Notes under the pieces: model-generated
What the model was told of the DNA's origin: nothing
Seen by the model: only the letters and a program-made list of their open reading frames with translations
Databases searched by the model: none
Source of the DNA: Tetracentron sinense
Lineage: Eukaryota; Streptophyta; Magnoliopsida; Trochodendrales; Trochodendraceae
DNA: 64,000 nt
Direction: 5' to 3'
Assembly (NCBI GenBank): GCA_015143295.1
Contig: CM026565.1
Coordinates: 28,776,052-28,840,051, forward strand
Shown: positions 52,337-63,905 of the stretch, piece after piece
Numbering within the stretch: the first letter of the stretch is position 1
Layout of the letters: each line of letters begins with the position of its first letter
Translations under genes and position numbers: made by a program

Positions 52337-53810
52337 CCGTGATTTTCAGTGCTTGAGATCACGTTTTTGGCAGTACTTCAGAGGATACTTGTTCAGTGCT
52401 TCTCAGAATCTTGCATAACTTTCAGTGCCTATTTCAGAGTTTACTGTTCATCATCTTCTACATCTACTTACTTTACCATCGGAGTACAGGTCAGGGTGTC
52501 ACACCCTCCACTCCAAGCTTCTACCGGTAAACCAGAGCGTGTGTGGAGCTGTAGCTGACGCGTGTTCGTGACGATGTTTTTCCCCTTCATTTGTATTTTT
52601 GCAAACAATTTGGTTGATCAAACTCTCTCCAATAATATGGAAGGTGATGTTTTATCAATTAATCCCATTGAAGACTCGTTAATCTGTGTTAAGGAGGATA
52701 TAAGGGGGTCAGTAAATCCAAATACCAATGAGGAATCCCTCATGGCTTTCGAGTCTACAGTGCAACAATCAAATCCTCAAGAGGTAGCTATCTCGAATAA
52801 TGGAGTTACAAGCCTTGGGGCTGCTCGGGTTATTACAACCAAAGATGGATGAATCCAGGGTTGAATATGTTGAGCATGAGGAGGATCTATCTGGTGTCCC
52901 ATATTTTGTTGGCCCCTATAGCTTTGGCTGAGTCAAGTTGTTTTTTGCCTGCAGATGTGGTCAGTATGAGCATGCTTGTTAGTGACTCTCTAGAGGGCGA
53001 TAATCTCAGATGTCTTGAAGATGGTATTATAACTTTGATATTTCCTAAGTCGTTTGGGAGATATGACGCTAAAAATTCTGGGGATGTTTTGGATGAGAAT
53101 GGATTTTTGGTGATGGATTCTTTTAGCTAGTAATGGTTTGTGTGAAGCCATAAATGGTTAGGATGATTTGTTTGATCAACTAATATTGGTTGATAAGCCG
53201 AAGATTTTGTGTCAGTCTAAAGATGACAACTAGGTTTTTGAGAAAATAACATTATCATTTCGATTCTTTGTCTGCTAATGCAGCTCTGGATAATAGCTTT
53301 CGGGACATGAACAACTTCCCTAAGATGATTACTGATTTTAAGAATTTTTCCAATCATATTTCTTAATCGGTTTGGCTAAATGGTTATAGTAATTTGAGTA
53401 AAGAAGAAAAACATTTAGTGGAGGCTCCTATTCAATTCAACTCGGAGGAGCAGGTCGTGATAAAATCTATTGGATTTGAAGATACATCCAATATAAATAT
53501 TGTAGATGGCCAGCTGTAGGAAATTCAAGATAATTCCGGTGAAGCTATTACACCAGCTCTAGTATCTGACAAGGGTGTAGAAGTGAGCAAAGGAGTTGAT
53601 GCCACTCCTATTGTCAAACATTGGAACCACGCTAAGATTTTTTTTTTTATAAGAGAATTTCTAGATTAACTAACCTTTAAAATGAGAATATATTTGGTGA
53701 GTTGAAGTAAGTCAATGATGATATTCTTACCAAAGAGCCCCAAGAAGAAGACGGTTTTCAACCAGTAACTTCAAAGAGAAATATTAATAAGAAGAATTGC
53801 TAATAGAGAA

Positions 53811-54067
53811 CACACCACACAATGTCCAGATTGTACCTTACAAAATTAGATAAGCTAAATTGTGACAAATCTATATTATGCATCAACAATAATAGCTTGT
53901 TAATACCTTCGAAGCGACTCAACGCATGAGGAAATATTATAGACCATATCTTTAAAAGACATCTTTCTGCGAAACTTGAATTGAAGGAGAAGCCTATTGG
54001 GTAGCGAATGAACTATGATCTTCGCGCAAAACCTAACAAGGACGGAAACTGACGGCAAATAACTAAC
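53811..54067. other. Unassigned
   Basis: No gene and no repeat boundary; possibly more LINE sequence. Confidence 0.4.
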
Positions 54068-54250
54068 ATGGGAGTACTAGTAGGGGTGTAAACAAGCCGA
54101 GTTGAGCCGAGCTGGGCACTGCTCGGGCTCAACTCGTTGGAATTTTACAGATGCCCAGGCTCGTTGGAATTTCACAGAAGCTTAGGCTCGGCTCGGCTTG
54201 TCCACAAATCATTGAGCTCGGCTCGGCTCGGCTCGGCTCGACCGTTAGAT
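54068..54250. repeat. Truncated hAT-type MITE (GCTCGG words)
   Basis: Starts TAGGGGTGTAAACAAGCCG and is filled with GAGCCGAGC and GGCTCGGCTCGG words. The expected mirror-image end is missing, so the element was cut off by or during insertion of the LTR element to its right. Confidence 0.55.
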
Positions 54251-55500
54251 CTTTTGTGTGATTCCTCTCAGCCCTTGGATCTTATGATGAGTAGGGTTCC
54301 AAGGGTATATAATGAAAGGGGAAATCTTTCTTTTCTCTTACGTCATTTAGAAGCCCTATTGAATCAAACCTAAGGAGAAAAGAGAAGACTTCTTTCATCC
54401 TTTCAAGCGCCGAGAAACCAAGCATCACACCGGAAGGGAATAGGGAAATTCTAGCGAAAGGTATGAGATTATCTCTTTCAATCCTTGTCTCATTTGATTA
54501 TGAATTCTAGAAAAATTAATTGTATTGTCTAAATCTAGGATTGGAATAATCTTGTTTAGGTTTAACATGTTATTATTCTTTAATCTCAACAATTGGTATC
54601 AAAGCTAGGTTCGACCTTGTGATTAATTTTTCCTAATAATCAAATTATGAGTAGTATTTATTTTTGGATTTGATAATTAATTTTATTGTTTCCAAAATAA
54701 TTTTTGGAGTTGGATAATCAATTTGTATTGATCTGTGATTGGTAATTAAGGCAAATCATATAAACAAAAAAAATTGATTAATTGTTTTTGGGTTAGAATA
54801 ATCAAAAGATCCAAGTCAATCGGATTGAAGGAAGATCAAAGAAATTTTTTTTTAAAAAAAAATTATTGGGGATTTTCACCGTTTTCAGTTAGGCGGCGAT
54901 TCCGCCGCCGGAGGAGGCCGTCGTCGGCATGGTTTTGCTCGCCGGCGATTGGCCGTCAGTCTGGCACTGGCGGCAACCGGAGAGGTGGCTGGTAGGGCCC
55001 CCATTAAAGGGGATAACAGTTCGATAGTTAGGGTTTCAAAATTAAAAAAAAAAAAAAAACTGTTTTGCGGGTGAGGGAGACTGAGTCACGAGGGTCAACT
55101 CGACCTGTGACCCAAGCCTCCACCCGAACCGAATAGGCTGGCCATCCTAAGCCCAAATGGATTGACCTGACTCGTACCCTAATGAACTGACCTGGACCGA
55201 ACCCGAAAGTATTGACATGACCCGAATAAAGCTAGGACTGGTTCCCCTGAATCGGACCCTATTAGAACCGGATCGAGCCGACCCAGAATCGGACCAATCG
55301 TAGACTGGACCGCGTAAGCACGTCGAGCTGCACACGCGTGAGCTACAATCCCATGCGCGTGCATCGTACTTCCCGTGCGTGACGTACACTCCTGGGTGTG
55401 ATGCGCGCGTGTCAGTCGCAGGACGTGTTCCCTGCGCGTGACACGTCCCCAGGATATGAGTAGTATTTATTTTAGGTCCTACTAATACGATCCACTTTCT
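54251..55500 (+). mobile_element. LTR retrotransposon 5' remnant with primer site
   Basis: CTCAACA then ATTGGTATCAAAGC: the LTR ends at about 54591 and TGGTATCAAAGC (54594-54605) is a methionine-tRNA primer site with one change. To its right is an untranslated leader with a GC-rich stretch (GGCGGCGATTCCGCCGCCGG) and, from 55140, a segment rich in GACCCGAA-like words. No Gag or Pol frame survives. The left LTR boundary is not found. Confidence 0.55.
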
Positions 55501-56120
55501 TCTCATAGATAAGTATGAGATGATTGATCATTCTTATAATTGGAATCCATTTTTATTTATCAATTATAAATAAATTATTTTTTATTCCATTTATTTTGAA
55601 GAAAATTCATCTACAGTTTTGCGGGATACCTGGTCCGTGAAGTGTCCAAAAATGTCCATTAATGAAGTTTTTAAACATTTTTCGATGAAAACAAATGAGT
55701 TGATGTTTTGCTAGGTCTATGTGAAGTAGGTAGCGAGAAAAAGGCGGGTATCTGGTAATGGCATGGAAAAAAATATATGATATATGTAGGATCATTTTGT
55801 TGATGAAGATGTAATTGAGATACGGTAACCTATATCCATTCACAGCATACACACCACAAGAACAATGAAATACTGAAAGATGATTAGTGACTTGGTTTTT
55901 TTTTTATGGAGTTAGGACATGGTTTCTACATTGCGATCACGCATCTTTTACAGAATGTCCACATAGCCTAATGAATAAGAGGAAAGCTGGCCTATTACTG
56001 TAGCATTGGGGGAAAAACTGAATAATTTCAGATTTCATATTTTAGACTGTAGCACTGGAGAAAAAAATATAATCATTTCAGATTGCATATTATAGCTCAT
56101 CATGTTCTTCTTATTAACAA
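55501..56120. other. Intergenic, no gene
   Basis: AT-rich with no supported feature. A short direct repeat of CATTTCAGATT...CATATTATAG type lies near 56025-56100. Confidence 0.4.
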
Positions 56121-56493
56121 CTAGCGGGTTGCACGTGTGATGCATGTGAGAGTGAGGGGAAAGAGTTAACCACAGTTAATAGGAGTTAAAAGGGACACTT
56201 GTTAACCCGCATGTGCGATTAAACTCTTCCCGAGTTCAATTGTGATTGACTGTGATTCTATTCGTTAAATAGATAGATGAGCAATGGGTAGTTTAGGAAT
56301 TAAAATAAAACATTAAATCGGAAGAGTTCAATTGCGATTGGCTGTGATTCTATTCTTTAAATAGATAGATGTGCAAGGGGTAGTTTAGGAATTAAAATTA
56401 AACATTAAATCAAAGTTTTGTTTTAGACAAGGGTAGCTTGGAAATTTTGGAAAAATCAAGCTACGCCTGCCTCTCGCATTATAATAGTAAAGA
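56121..56493 (-). mobile_element. Helitron, minus strand
   Basis: On the minus strand begins TCTTTACTATTATAATGCG and ends GTGCAACCCGCTAG before a T, matching the Helitron at 14430-14848. It contains the shared GTTAAAAGGGACAC module and an internal repeat of TTAAATAGATAGATG segments. Confidence 0.6.
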
Positions 56494-56684
56494 TTGAACT
56501 CTCCCCGAGTTCAATCGCACGATAGTCTGTGATTCTATTCTTTAAATAGATAGATGAGCAAGGGGTAGTTTAGGGATTAAAGTAAAATATTAAATCAAAA
56601 TTTTGTTTTTGTTTTAGATAAGGGTAGTTTGGAAATTTCGAAAAAATCAGAATATGCCTGACTCTCGCATTATAATAGTAAAGA
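56494..56684 (-). mobile_element. Helitron 5' part, adjacent
   Basis: A second 5' end (TCTTTACTATTATAATGCG at 56684 downward, preceded by A) with the same following sequence, lacking a 3' end of its own. It directly abuts the first copy, so the pair may be a tandem 5' duplication. Confidence 0.5.
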
Positions 56685-56944
56685 TACAGTGGTAGTTTCA
56701 GATTTTCGTACGAAAATAAAAGGGAAAAACGTAATAGTTTAGGGAATCCCTATAGAAGGAAACATAAACGTGATGTGGGGACTAATAGAAAATGATTTTA
56801 TTCAATAACTTGGATGATTACAAAGGCTCCTCCTTAAGGATTATAAAGAGATTACATGAGTCTCAAGATAGAAGCAGTATCACATCATAATCAAATCAAA
56901 TCTAATACTAATCAAATCTAAGATTTGATATATACTAATCTATT

Positions 56945-57566
56945 TCAAATTGAAATAAACCTAGATATGAGATGAGATATAGTGTATCTCATCCCACTTT
57001 ATTACACCACTCAGGTATTCTCTAAACTTATTTCTAATACCCTCCTGTAATTGCATGATCCTTTGAAAAATGATCTTACAATTGTTACAAACAAAAAAGT
57101 AGCCCGAAATCATTGAGTTTTGTTGAAAAATCGCCGGAAAATCTAATTATACATATTGGTGGTCACCGTCAGTCTGTGAAATCCATCACTGTCGCATCCT
57201 GCTCATCTTAGAGTCTGTCGGAGCTGGTGGTCCATTAGAACAAATTGTCTTGATATCTCCCAATAGCACATAAAGAGAAGTCGGTCAGTCGTTTGAAAGA
57301 AGAAAAAAAAAGAGAACTTGAAGGTATTAATGATAAAGAGATTTTAACTAAAATTAGTGATGGTTACAATTTTAGGGAAAAAAAAAAAGCGTTGGCCGAA
57401 GCCGGCCGGAAAAATAAGATTAAAAGAAAGAAAATTTCAAAATAAGGTCCGATCGACCCATTCTGATACCATAATAGATAAATATATCTAGATATGAGAT
57501 GAGATATAGTGTATCTCATCCCACTTTATTACACCACTCAGTATTCTCTAAACTTATATCTAATAT
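56945..57566 (-). mobile_element. Small non-autonomous LTR element, minus strand
   Basis: Direct repeats 56961-57039 and 57487-57566 share AGATATGAGATGAGATATAG and CCACTTTATTACACCACTCA. On the minus strand the upper copy is followed by TGGTATCAGAATGG, a methionine-tRNA primer site (57458-57471), and the lower is preceded by CAGGAGGG, a polypurine tract. The roughly 420-bp interior has no gene. LTR ends and target duplication are not exact; the left LTR may extend to about 56770. Confidence 0.6.
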
Positions 57567-58049
57567 GGACGACTTCCTTTTGAATGCATCTTTAAAAAGT
57601 CAAGAGGATGCAATTCGAAAACAAATCTAGCTCTTTGGATGCATTTGAATAACATAAACAATAAAATCCTAGAAAAAAAAAAACAGATACACATATGGAA
57701 GGCAACAACAGCTTCAACAACTCTGCAATAATTAAAACACCATCTCACACATAAAAATGGATATGTGGTTCATAGAGGATGAGATTATAAGTTGACTGAG
57801 AGTAGGGATAGCATTCCTCATAAACTAATGTGAAGTGCTAGCCCTATTCGAGAACTTCGAGAACTACTAGCCCTACCCTTGGTAGACCAACCAATAATTG
57901 TTTTTAGACGTGAAATTTTTCTCGTTGGTGCTAGTGATCTCCTCGCCAACATTATTCCAAATGAGCCACTCATCCCATTGTGCGCTTACCGATGTGCTGG
58001 TTCTATGTAACGGAATGTCAGGTCCTCATTAGTCCACACCCCATTTTTC
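57567..58049. other. Intergenic, no gene
   Basis: No repeat or gene supported; the 62-codon minus-strand frame at 57560 has no recognisable match. Confidence 0.4.
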
Positions 58050-58165
58050 AAACATTATCTGTTCAACCTTGAGTTTTTTAAAAATAAAGAACAAAGATCT
58101 TAACTATAATTTAGTTAAGCTTAACAAGGTTTAAATGGGGTTAAAAGTGACATTGGATACGGTGA
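58050..58165. repeat. Fragment of the long-inverted-repeat family
   Basis: CTTGAGTTTTTTAAAAATAA, TTAGTTAAGCTTAACAAGG and TGGGGTTAAAAGTGACA correspond to the family's centre and right arm. Confidence 0.4.
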
Positions 58166-58217
58166 TGACTTTAGTAAATGACCCACGGTCCGTTAATCAC
58201 TACTCTTCAAATAAATA

Positions 58218-58506
58218 GGCATTGGATTCTCTATGGAGAAGTCAAAAACCTGTGTCGGGCAACTATAGATTAGGGGGCATGTGACGATAAAAGGAGAGAA
58301 GTCATTTAATTTTCTCTCCATGATTTTGACTTCTCCTCACTTGATATCTCTCTCCTTTTATCTCATCACCTTATTACCATGAGTTGTGTAGCGTGTGAAG
58401 TCAAAATCATGGCCCCATGATTTTGACTTCTCCATCACTTGTCCCCCTATTTTATGGTTGCCCTTGACAAAGTGGTTTCTGGCTTCACCATGGAGAATCC
58501 GAGGCC
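58218..58506 (+). mobile_element. Mutator-type MITE, copy 3
   Basis: Ends GGCATTGGATTCTCTATGG and CCATGGAGAATCCGAGGCC, flanked by AAATAAATA and AAATATAGA (7 of 9). Same orientation as the copy at 12973. The 82-codon frame on the minus strand is an artefact. Confidence 0.75.
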
Positions 58507-58649
58507 AAATATAGAATCCGGGCCAAATAAATATGGACACGTAAGTCACATGATTGAGAGTAGGAAAACCTAACAGTATAGCATTCCTCGTGGGAAAAAT
58601 AATCACCTCCTTGGCCGGTGATGCAAGGAGGTATGTCTAGGCTCTCTTT

Positions 58650-58800
58650 TCTTGCCATGTGTCCCTTAAATCTTTTTTAACCATGATTAAAATTAATTCA
58701 ATCTAGGGTTCACCCATCTAACCTTATTTTTTAGAAAAATAAAATTAACAGAAAAAAAAAAAAAAACTACAGGTTAAAACAATTTAACCCGAGTTCGAGG
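58650..58800. repeat. Fragment of the long-inverted-repeat family
   Basis: GCCATGTGTCCCTTAAATC, ACCATGATTAAAATTAATTC and the A-rich centre, then an incomplete right arm. Confidence 0.45.
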
Positions 58801-59442
58801 CAGTTGACGAGAGCAATAGTTAGCGAACTATTGCTCTTCCTCGTGTCGCTATCGTGCCGCCTCACACCCACAAGATTTTAGTTATCTGAGAGTTTAATAA
58901 GGACATGTAAGCCATATGACTCTTATACCCTTCACACGGCTGTAAGCACGTGATCCGTAAAAAGCGAAAGTCCCAAAAGCGGACAATTACTGCTCAACTT
59001 TTCATGGTCCTCTGTACTGACACCACATTCAGACATTTCTTGTCATCGGCATAGATTTTTACTGGGGGAACGTGTTTTGTTTTCTTTCATATGCGATCGT
59101 ATATACGTGTCCATTATTGATTCGTTAGAATACAATACAGTAAAATCAATCCCGCAATTCCCTCTTAAGTAAGTAATAATTCACGTGTTAAGCAAATTAA
59201 AATACTTTCTTCGAAATAAGCCAAAACTTTATGTGAGACGCGTATGGCAATGATTGATTGGATTGTAACAGAGACAAATATCAGACCTACATACATACGC
59301 ATGCTTGCTGAGAATTTCGAGTGGGTAGCATTCTCGTTATTTACTGCAACAGCAAGGGTAAAAGGATACTTATCCATACGAGGCGGCACTCCGTCCAATG
59401 TCAACGGATACAGATAGGCAACGGGTTTACAGTGGTTAAGGG
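58801..59442. other. Intergenic, no gene
   Basis: Nothing supported; the 98-codon minus-strand frame at 59165-59461 runs into a repeat and matches no family I know. Confidence 0.4.
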
Positions 59443-59813
59443 CAGATCGAACCACAGCCAATTGTGATTCAATTAGGGGAGAGTTTAATCACCCCCGCAG
59501 GCTAACACGTGTCTCTTTTAATATCTATTAATTATGATTAAGAATCATTAACTCAAAAGATTCAAAAATATAATCTTTAGTTTTTTTTTTATTTATAAAT
59601 AATAATAATTTTAAGAGTTAAAAATCTTAACTAGAGTCATATTTTTAAAATATATTTTTCTAAAAACAAAGGTTATATAGTTAAACTCCAAGAGCTAGTG
59701 AATCTTAACCACATTTAATAATAATTAAAGGAGACATTTGTTGCCCCATGGGTGCAATCGAACTCTTAACTCTCTCCGACTTCAATTGCAATTGGCTATA
59801 ATTCAATCTCGGC
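59443..59813. mobile_element. Long-inverted-repeat MITE, best complete copy
   Basis: Arms of about 150 bp: GATCGAACCACAGCCAATTG, GGGGAGAGTTTAATC and TAACACGTGTCTCTTTTAAT on the left; AATTAAAGGAGACATTTG, CTCTCTCCGACTTCAATTG and GGCTATAATTCAATCTC on the right. The A/T-rich centre contains TAAAAATCTTAACTAGAG. The target duplication is ambiguous, so the superfamily is not assigned. Confidence 0.65.
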
Positions 59814-59814
59814 T

Positions 59815-60320
59815 AGGGGTGGTTAATGAATTGTGTTCGCGTGAATGTAATTGATTAAAATATTGCTTAAGCTTGTATATTTAATAAACGAGATAATCTC
59901 AAATTATATTTTTAAGTTCGTTGGTGTCATAAGGGTAAGTCCAAGCACATAGGTACTTGACTTGTTTAAAGTTCGGCTCAATTATATATATATACTTAAT
60001 ATACTAAAATATTTAAAATACACTTATTTTATTTAAATATTAAAATTAAAAATATTTGTTCTCTACTAGTAAAGATTAATATTATATAATATATTTGACA
60101 TAATAATAATACCTGCATACAATTATAAACTTATACTAAAATTTAAGTTATCACTGTGATTTTTTTCCACAAGATAATATAATAACATTTTCACCTAAAT
60201 TAAATAGTATACCTAATGAAAAAGCTGCTCGACTCAAGTTCGTTTACTAAAGCTCGAGCTTGTTATTTAGTCAACAAGTCAAGTTCAAGCTTGAACACAC
60301 CACCACTCAGCTCGACTCAA
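59815..60320. mobile_element. hAT-like MITE (CTCGAGCTTG words)
   Basis: Begins TAGGGGTGGTTAATGAATTG and contains CTTGACTTG, CTCGAGCTTG and CAAGTTCAAGCTTGA words on both sides of an AT-rich core. Related to 63250-63680 in reverse orientation. The right end is indistinct. Confidence 0.5.
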
Positions 60321-60587
60321 TAACGCCCCAATTATAAGGAGTGGAGCTTAGAAAGTTCATTAATAGATGGGCTTGGTTTCGAGTCTTTGAGGAGTTGCAT
60401 AATCTTTTTCCAAATAATAATAAGCCCGCTCTATATATAGCGTCAGTTCAGTTATGATTTTCACTCGTGAGTTGAGTGAGTTTTCCCTTATAAAACCTTA
60501 ACGGTAACTGTAGTTTGATTATGTGCGTGTGTTTAATCAATGTTCAAAAGTTGCCATTTAAAAGGTGAAGCAAGATCTATGAGTGGC

Positions 60588-60648
60588 ACCCACTAGGGGT
60601 TGTGCAGTTGGCTAGCATCCTGGGTTTACTCCCTGTGGCTTTTAGAAA
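60588..60648 (+). mobile_element. SINE head fragment
   Basis: CCCACTAGGGGTTGTGCAGT, TGGCTAGC and GGGTTTACTCCCTGTGG, the same tRNA-like head as at 16340-16400, then an A run. Confidence 0.5.
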
Positions 60649-60904
60649 AAAAATGTAACGGGAGAGTTAATAAATTTTAACCCTAAGATTACATTTTTTT
60701 TTAGAAAAATTCTAAAAACAAAGGTTGGCTATGATACAATCTCATCGAGATAACTACACCCCCTTTCCTCATTACACCCAATTTGAGATCAGATTGCTAG
60801 CCAATTGCTATTGATCTTAAGTGAGTTCAATTGCATATGTGTCACATGAAGTTTGAGGGAGAGAAAAAAGGAAGAAATTTTTTTTTAAAAAAAATTCTTT
60901 AATA

Positions 60905-61120
60905 CCTTAGGACGTGTTGTTTGGTGAGAAAGTAAAAGAAAAATGAGTTTTTTTTTGTTGTTTGCACTTTTTCACTGTTTGCTATATAAGAAAACATCTT
61001 TTCATTTTCTTGCACTTTCTTAATAATGATCACCGCTCCATTTTTGATAGTTATTTTGAAAGAAAATTTAAGTTCATTTTCTTTTCTTTCACCACTTTCT
61101 TTTCAAAGGATCACACTGTG
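60905..61120. repeat. Possible Tourist-like MITE fragment
   Basis: TTAGGACGTGTTGTTTGGTG followed by GAGAAAG words and, later, CTTTCACCACTTTCTTTTC, resembling the element at 8260-8602. The right end is degenerate. Confidence 0.4.
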
Positions 61121-61799
61121 ATACATGCAATCTCAATTGGCTCTGATCCAATATAACCCAATTCTAAAGCAGAAAACAAGAAGGCAAAATATAACTTTCA
61201 TTGTCCGAATCTAAGTAACCAAAGCGGTGAGCGGGAGCCAGAAAGCGTCAAATTTTAATTTTTCTTTTTTTAAAAAAATCAAAGTTATATTTTAAATTCC
61301 ATAAATTAGTAAAACTTAATTACAATTAATAAGAATAAAAAAAAACATGTTGAGGGTGTGATTGAACTTAGGAAGAGTTCAATTGTTATTGGTTTGATCT
61401 TATTCCTCGTGCACTGATGAAAAGACTTTAAATCTTAACACTTCCTGACTTATTAAACTTATTAAACATATGTAAGAAGAAAAAGCAAATACAGTAGATG
61501 AAAAGACTTAAAGTCTTTTCCATTAAAATACAAAACGCATGAAACTGGGTTCTAGATTTTGAAACCGGTGCTCATTATGAGACCACGCTCCCATGCAATT
61601 TTCACTCCCAAACCGGGGGAGCAAGGTTTGAGAGGGGGAACGGATAGGGTAAGGACGGTTCGGGTTACTAAGGTCCGAAATACTAAACTTAGACAAGAAA
61701 TATGCCACTCTATTTCATCTCAACCAACATTGAGGCAACCCATCTGCCAACGGGAATAGATTTCATCTTGCCCTCGTCAAATGAAATCCATCTGCCCCA

Positions 61800-61970
61800 T
61801 CCAACAAGTCAACACGTGTCCCTCTTGACCCCTTTAAATGTGGTTAAGTTTCATTAATCCTTAGGGTTCAACCATGTAACCTTGATTTAAAAAAATTAAC
61901 TACATGAGTTAAAATTTAATAACCTGGGCTAAAAAGGTAGTTGAAGGGCTTTATAAGTGGGCCAGGCAGT
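61800..61970. repeat. Half copy of the long-inverted-repeat family
   Basis: ACACGTGTCCCTCTTGACC, AATGTGGTTAAGTTTCATTA and AATCCTTAGGGTTCAACCA, then the A-rich centre. Confidence 0.5.
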
Positions 61971-62071
61971 TTTGGTCGAGCGATGGCAAGATCAAATCCG
62001 ATCCCTCTTCTAACCGACGATAGCCAAGTCACCCAACGAATAGGCTTTTGACACCACTCCACATTCAGCCC

Positions 62072-62513
62072 TAGGGCTGTTAATGGATTGGATCTTGATT
62101 CGGTCCGATCAATCCATTCCGATTAGATGAGATCCTGATCGGATATGGATCCGAGATCTTGAATTTGATTATAATCGGATCGGATCAGATTTGGATTTAT
62201 AGTGATTTGATCCAATTAAAGCCGGATTCGATTAGATTATATATAACAATAAATTTTTTATGTAATTTTATAAATATACTAGAATACTAATCACAATTTT
62301 TTATTTTTTAATTAAAATATTAATTTTTAGATATATTAATATTAATTAGATGGTATTCGAATTTTAAATAAGTGATGATTCAAATTCGGATTGGGTAAAT
62401 CATAATCCAACGGATCTCGGATTTGATTCGGATATGTTGGATCCTTAATTAGATGAGATTAAGATCTAAGGCAGATCTGATCCTGATCCAAATCCAATCC
62501 GTTTAGAGCCCTA
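62072..62513. mobile_element. hAT MITE, TAGGGCTG family (GGATCAGATTTGG words)
   Basis: Ends TAGGGCTGTTAATGGATTGG and CCAATCCGTTTAGAGCCCTA with a perfect 8-bp duplication TTCAGCCC (62064-62071 and 62514-62521). The subterminal parts repeat ATCGGATC and GATCCTGATC words. Confidence 0.88.
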
Positions 62514-62673
62514 TTCAGCCCCAACAGTCCACCAAATCCCTATTCAGCGTTATCCAGAATTCAGCAGAGACGCTCCTAACTCATTGATCTTGAGATACAC
62601 GCCATCAACTATTTTTGTGACATTACTCTCGGCTGTCAATAATTCCTTTTGGAAGCATCTTCTATTTCTCTCT

Positions 62674-62818
62674 TGTGATATATGTATGCACAAAACACCA
62701 TATAGCTCCAACAATGGAACCTTTGAACACGCAAGACTAAATCAGTCCAGATGTGATATATGTATGCACAAAACACCATATAGCTCCAACAATGGAACCT
62801 TCGAACACGCAAGACTAA
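62674..62818 (+). repeat. Tandem 78-bp repeat, near-identical units
   Basis: TGTGATATATGTATGCACAA begins both units (62674 and 62752). The units differ at one or two positions. As 78 is a multiple of three, the 109-codon frame at 62584-62913 contains a doubled 26-residue block (CDICMHKTPYSSNNGTFEHA...). I see no evidence that it is translated. Confidence 0.85.
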
Positions 62819-62899
62819 TTCGAATCATGTATTTACCCTTATGGCATCTTAGCGGGTTACCATACGTCTGGCTGCGATTAAAAATTTCGGCTAGCCTTT

Positions 62900-63055
62900 T
62901 AACACCTTTTTAACATTGGTTAAGAAGTTTAACTTTTATGGTTAATTTTTTCTACTTCTAAAAACCGAAGTTAAATTCCTTAAATTTAAGGGTTAATAGA
63001 CCTTAACTACAATTCAATATTTAAAAAGGGACACAAGGCGAGTTAGAGAAGCTGG
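62900..63055. repeat. Fragment of the long-inverted-repeat family
   Basis: TTTTAACATTGGTTAAGAAG, the A/T-rich centre, TAAGGGTTAATAGACCTTAA and AAAAAGGGACACAAGG. Confidence 0.45.
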
Positions 63056-63249
63056 GCAGAGCATTTCACTTTGCCCCAGTCATAGGATTTAATTACGATA
63101 TTTATACCATGACAAAATGTCTATAACCTAAGTTGGGTCTGCGTTATTAGCCCAATGGATGTTCTTTAGTGCGGTTGTTGAGACACTCAGCTGTCACATG
63201 ACAGGTTGAACCCAATGCACACAAGGGCTTGTGAGGTTCATGGCTACGG

Positions 63250-63680
63250 GTGTTACAGAGAAGAGCTGAGCCGAATAATAGTGGGTTCAAACTTGTTCAT
63301 TAATTGAACGAGTTTAAAAATCAAACTTGAGCTCAAACTTTAATAAACAAACTCGAGCAATTTGGTTCATTGGACATTCCTATGTAAAATGAATTATATA
63401 TTATTAATCTTTACTAATATATAACAAATATACTTAATTTTAATATTTAAATGAAATAAATATATTTTAAATAATGTAGCATGTTATATGGATATAAAAT
63501 TGAGCCAAACTTTTAATGAGCCGAGTACTTGCGTGCTTAAGCTTAAACTTGACTTGTTAATTCATGGAACTTGAAAATCTAGTTTGGGTTTGGTTTGTTT
63601 ATTAAATAAACAAGATCAAACAAATTTTTAAGGAACCAAGTTCGAGTTGTTGACAAGCAACACGGTTTGTTAACCATCCT
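63250..63680. mobile_element. hAT-like MITE (GAGCTCAAAC words)
   Basis: GGTGTTACAGAGAAGAGCTG on the left and GTTTGTTAACCATCC on the right. Mirrored words (AAACTTGAGCTCAAAC, GGTTTGTTTATTAAATAAAC) flank an AT-rich core. Reverse orientation relative to 59815-60320. Confidence 0.5.
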
Positions 63681-63754
63681 TAAGAAGAACTTTCTATTAA
63701 TAGAGATTAAGGATAGACTTTGGTTGTAATTTCCCCCACCTCGTCCCGTGTACC

Positions 63755-63905
63755 AACTCGTCATGTGTCCCTTTTAACTCTAATTAAAATTTACTAACTT
63801 TTAGCATTAAAAATCTAACCTTGGTTTTTAGAAAAAGAAAATATAAAACTTTTTAACCACAATGAGTTAATTTTTTTTTGGTAAAGAATAGTTAAAGGGT
63901 GTCAG
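63755..63905. repeat. Fragment of the long-inverted-repeat family
   Basis: TCATGTGTCCCTTTTAACTC, AACCTTGGTTTTTAG and the A/T-rich centre; the right arm is incomplete. Confidence 0.5.

Larger units (their letters stand above)
51713..52589 (+). mobile_element. Solo LTR (877 bp) with perfect 5-bp duplication
   Basis: Runs from TGTAACGGATAAAATTCG to TTCCCCTTCA and is flanked by TTTGT (51708-51712 and 52590-52594), the TG...CA and 5-bp hallmark of an LTR. It interrupts LINE ORF1. No internal retrotransposon sequence adjoins, so it formed by LTR-LTR recombination. It has a full promoter: an array of 23-bp palindromic units, four CACGTG boxes and TATA at 52326-52336. The 69- and 96-codon frames at 52349 and 52562 are partly LTR and not genes. 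Superfamily cannot be told. Confidence 0.85.
50480..53810 (+). pseudogene. LINE ORF1 (DUF4283 / zinc knuckle) remnant, split by two insertions
   Basis: Discontinuous frames give the ORF1 of an L1-type LINE. SKCSYIRPSFNVVKDFLKAN and VLDSRHLLLN match the DUF4283 start. AHIYVEVDILKTLYRKILDW and YSHCRKQCIRR match its end and the zinc knuckle. A long acidic variable region (52600-53600, e.g. SNNMEGDVLSINPIEDSL) follows, then EDGFQPVTSKRNINKK at about 53740-53800, the usual ORF1 C-terminus. Interruptions are the TRIM at 51103-51458, the solo LTR at 51713-52589, several stops and frameshifts. ORF2 is not seen beyond. The element is dead. Confidence 0.75.

Noticed and set aside
55147-55506. 119-codon minus-strand frame in the GC-rich leader
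   Set aside because: Arises from GACCCGAA-type repeated words in an LTR-element leader; no conserved motif.
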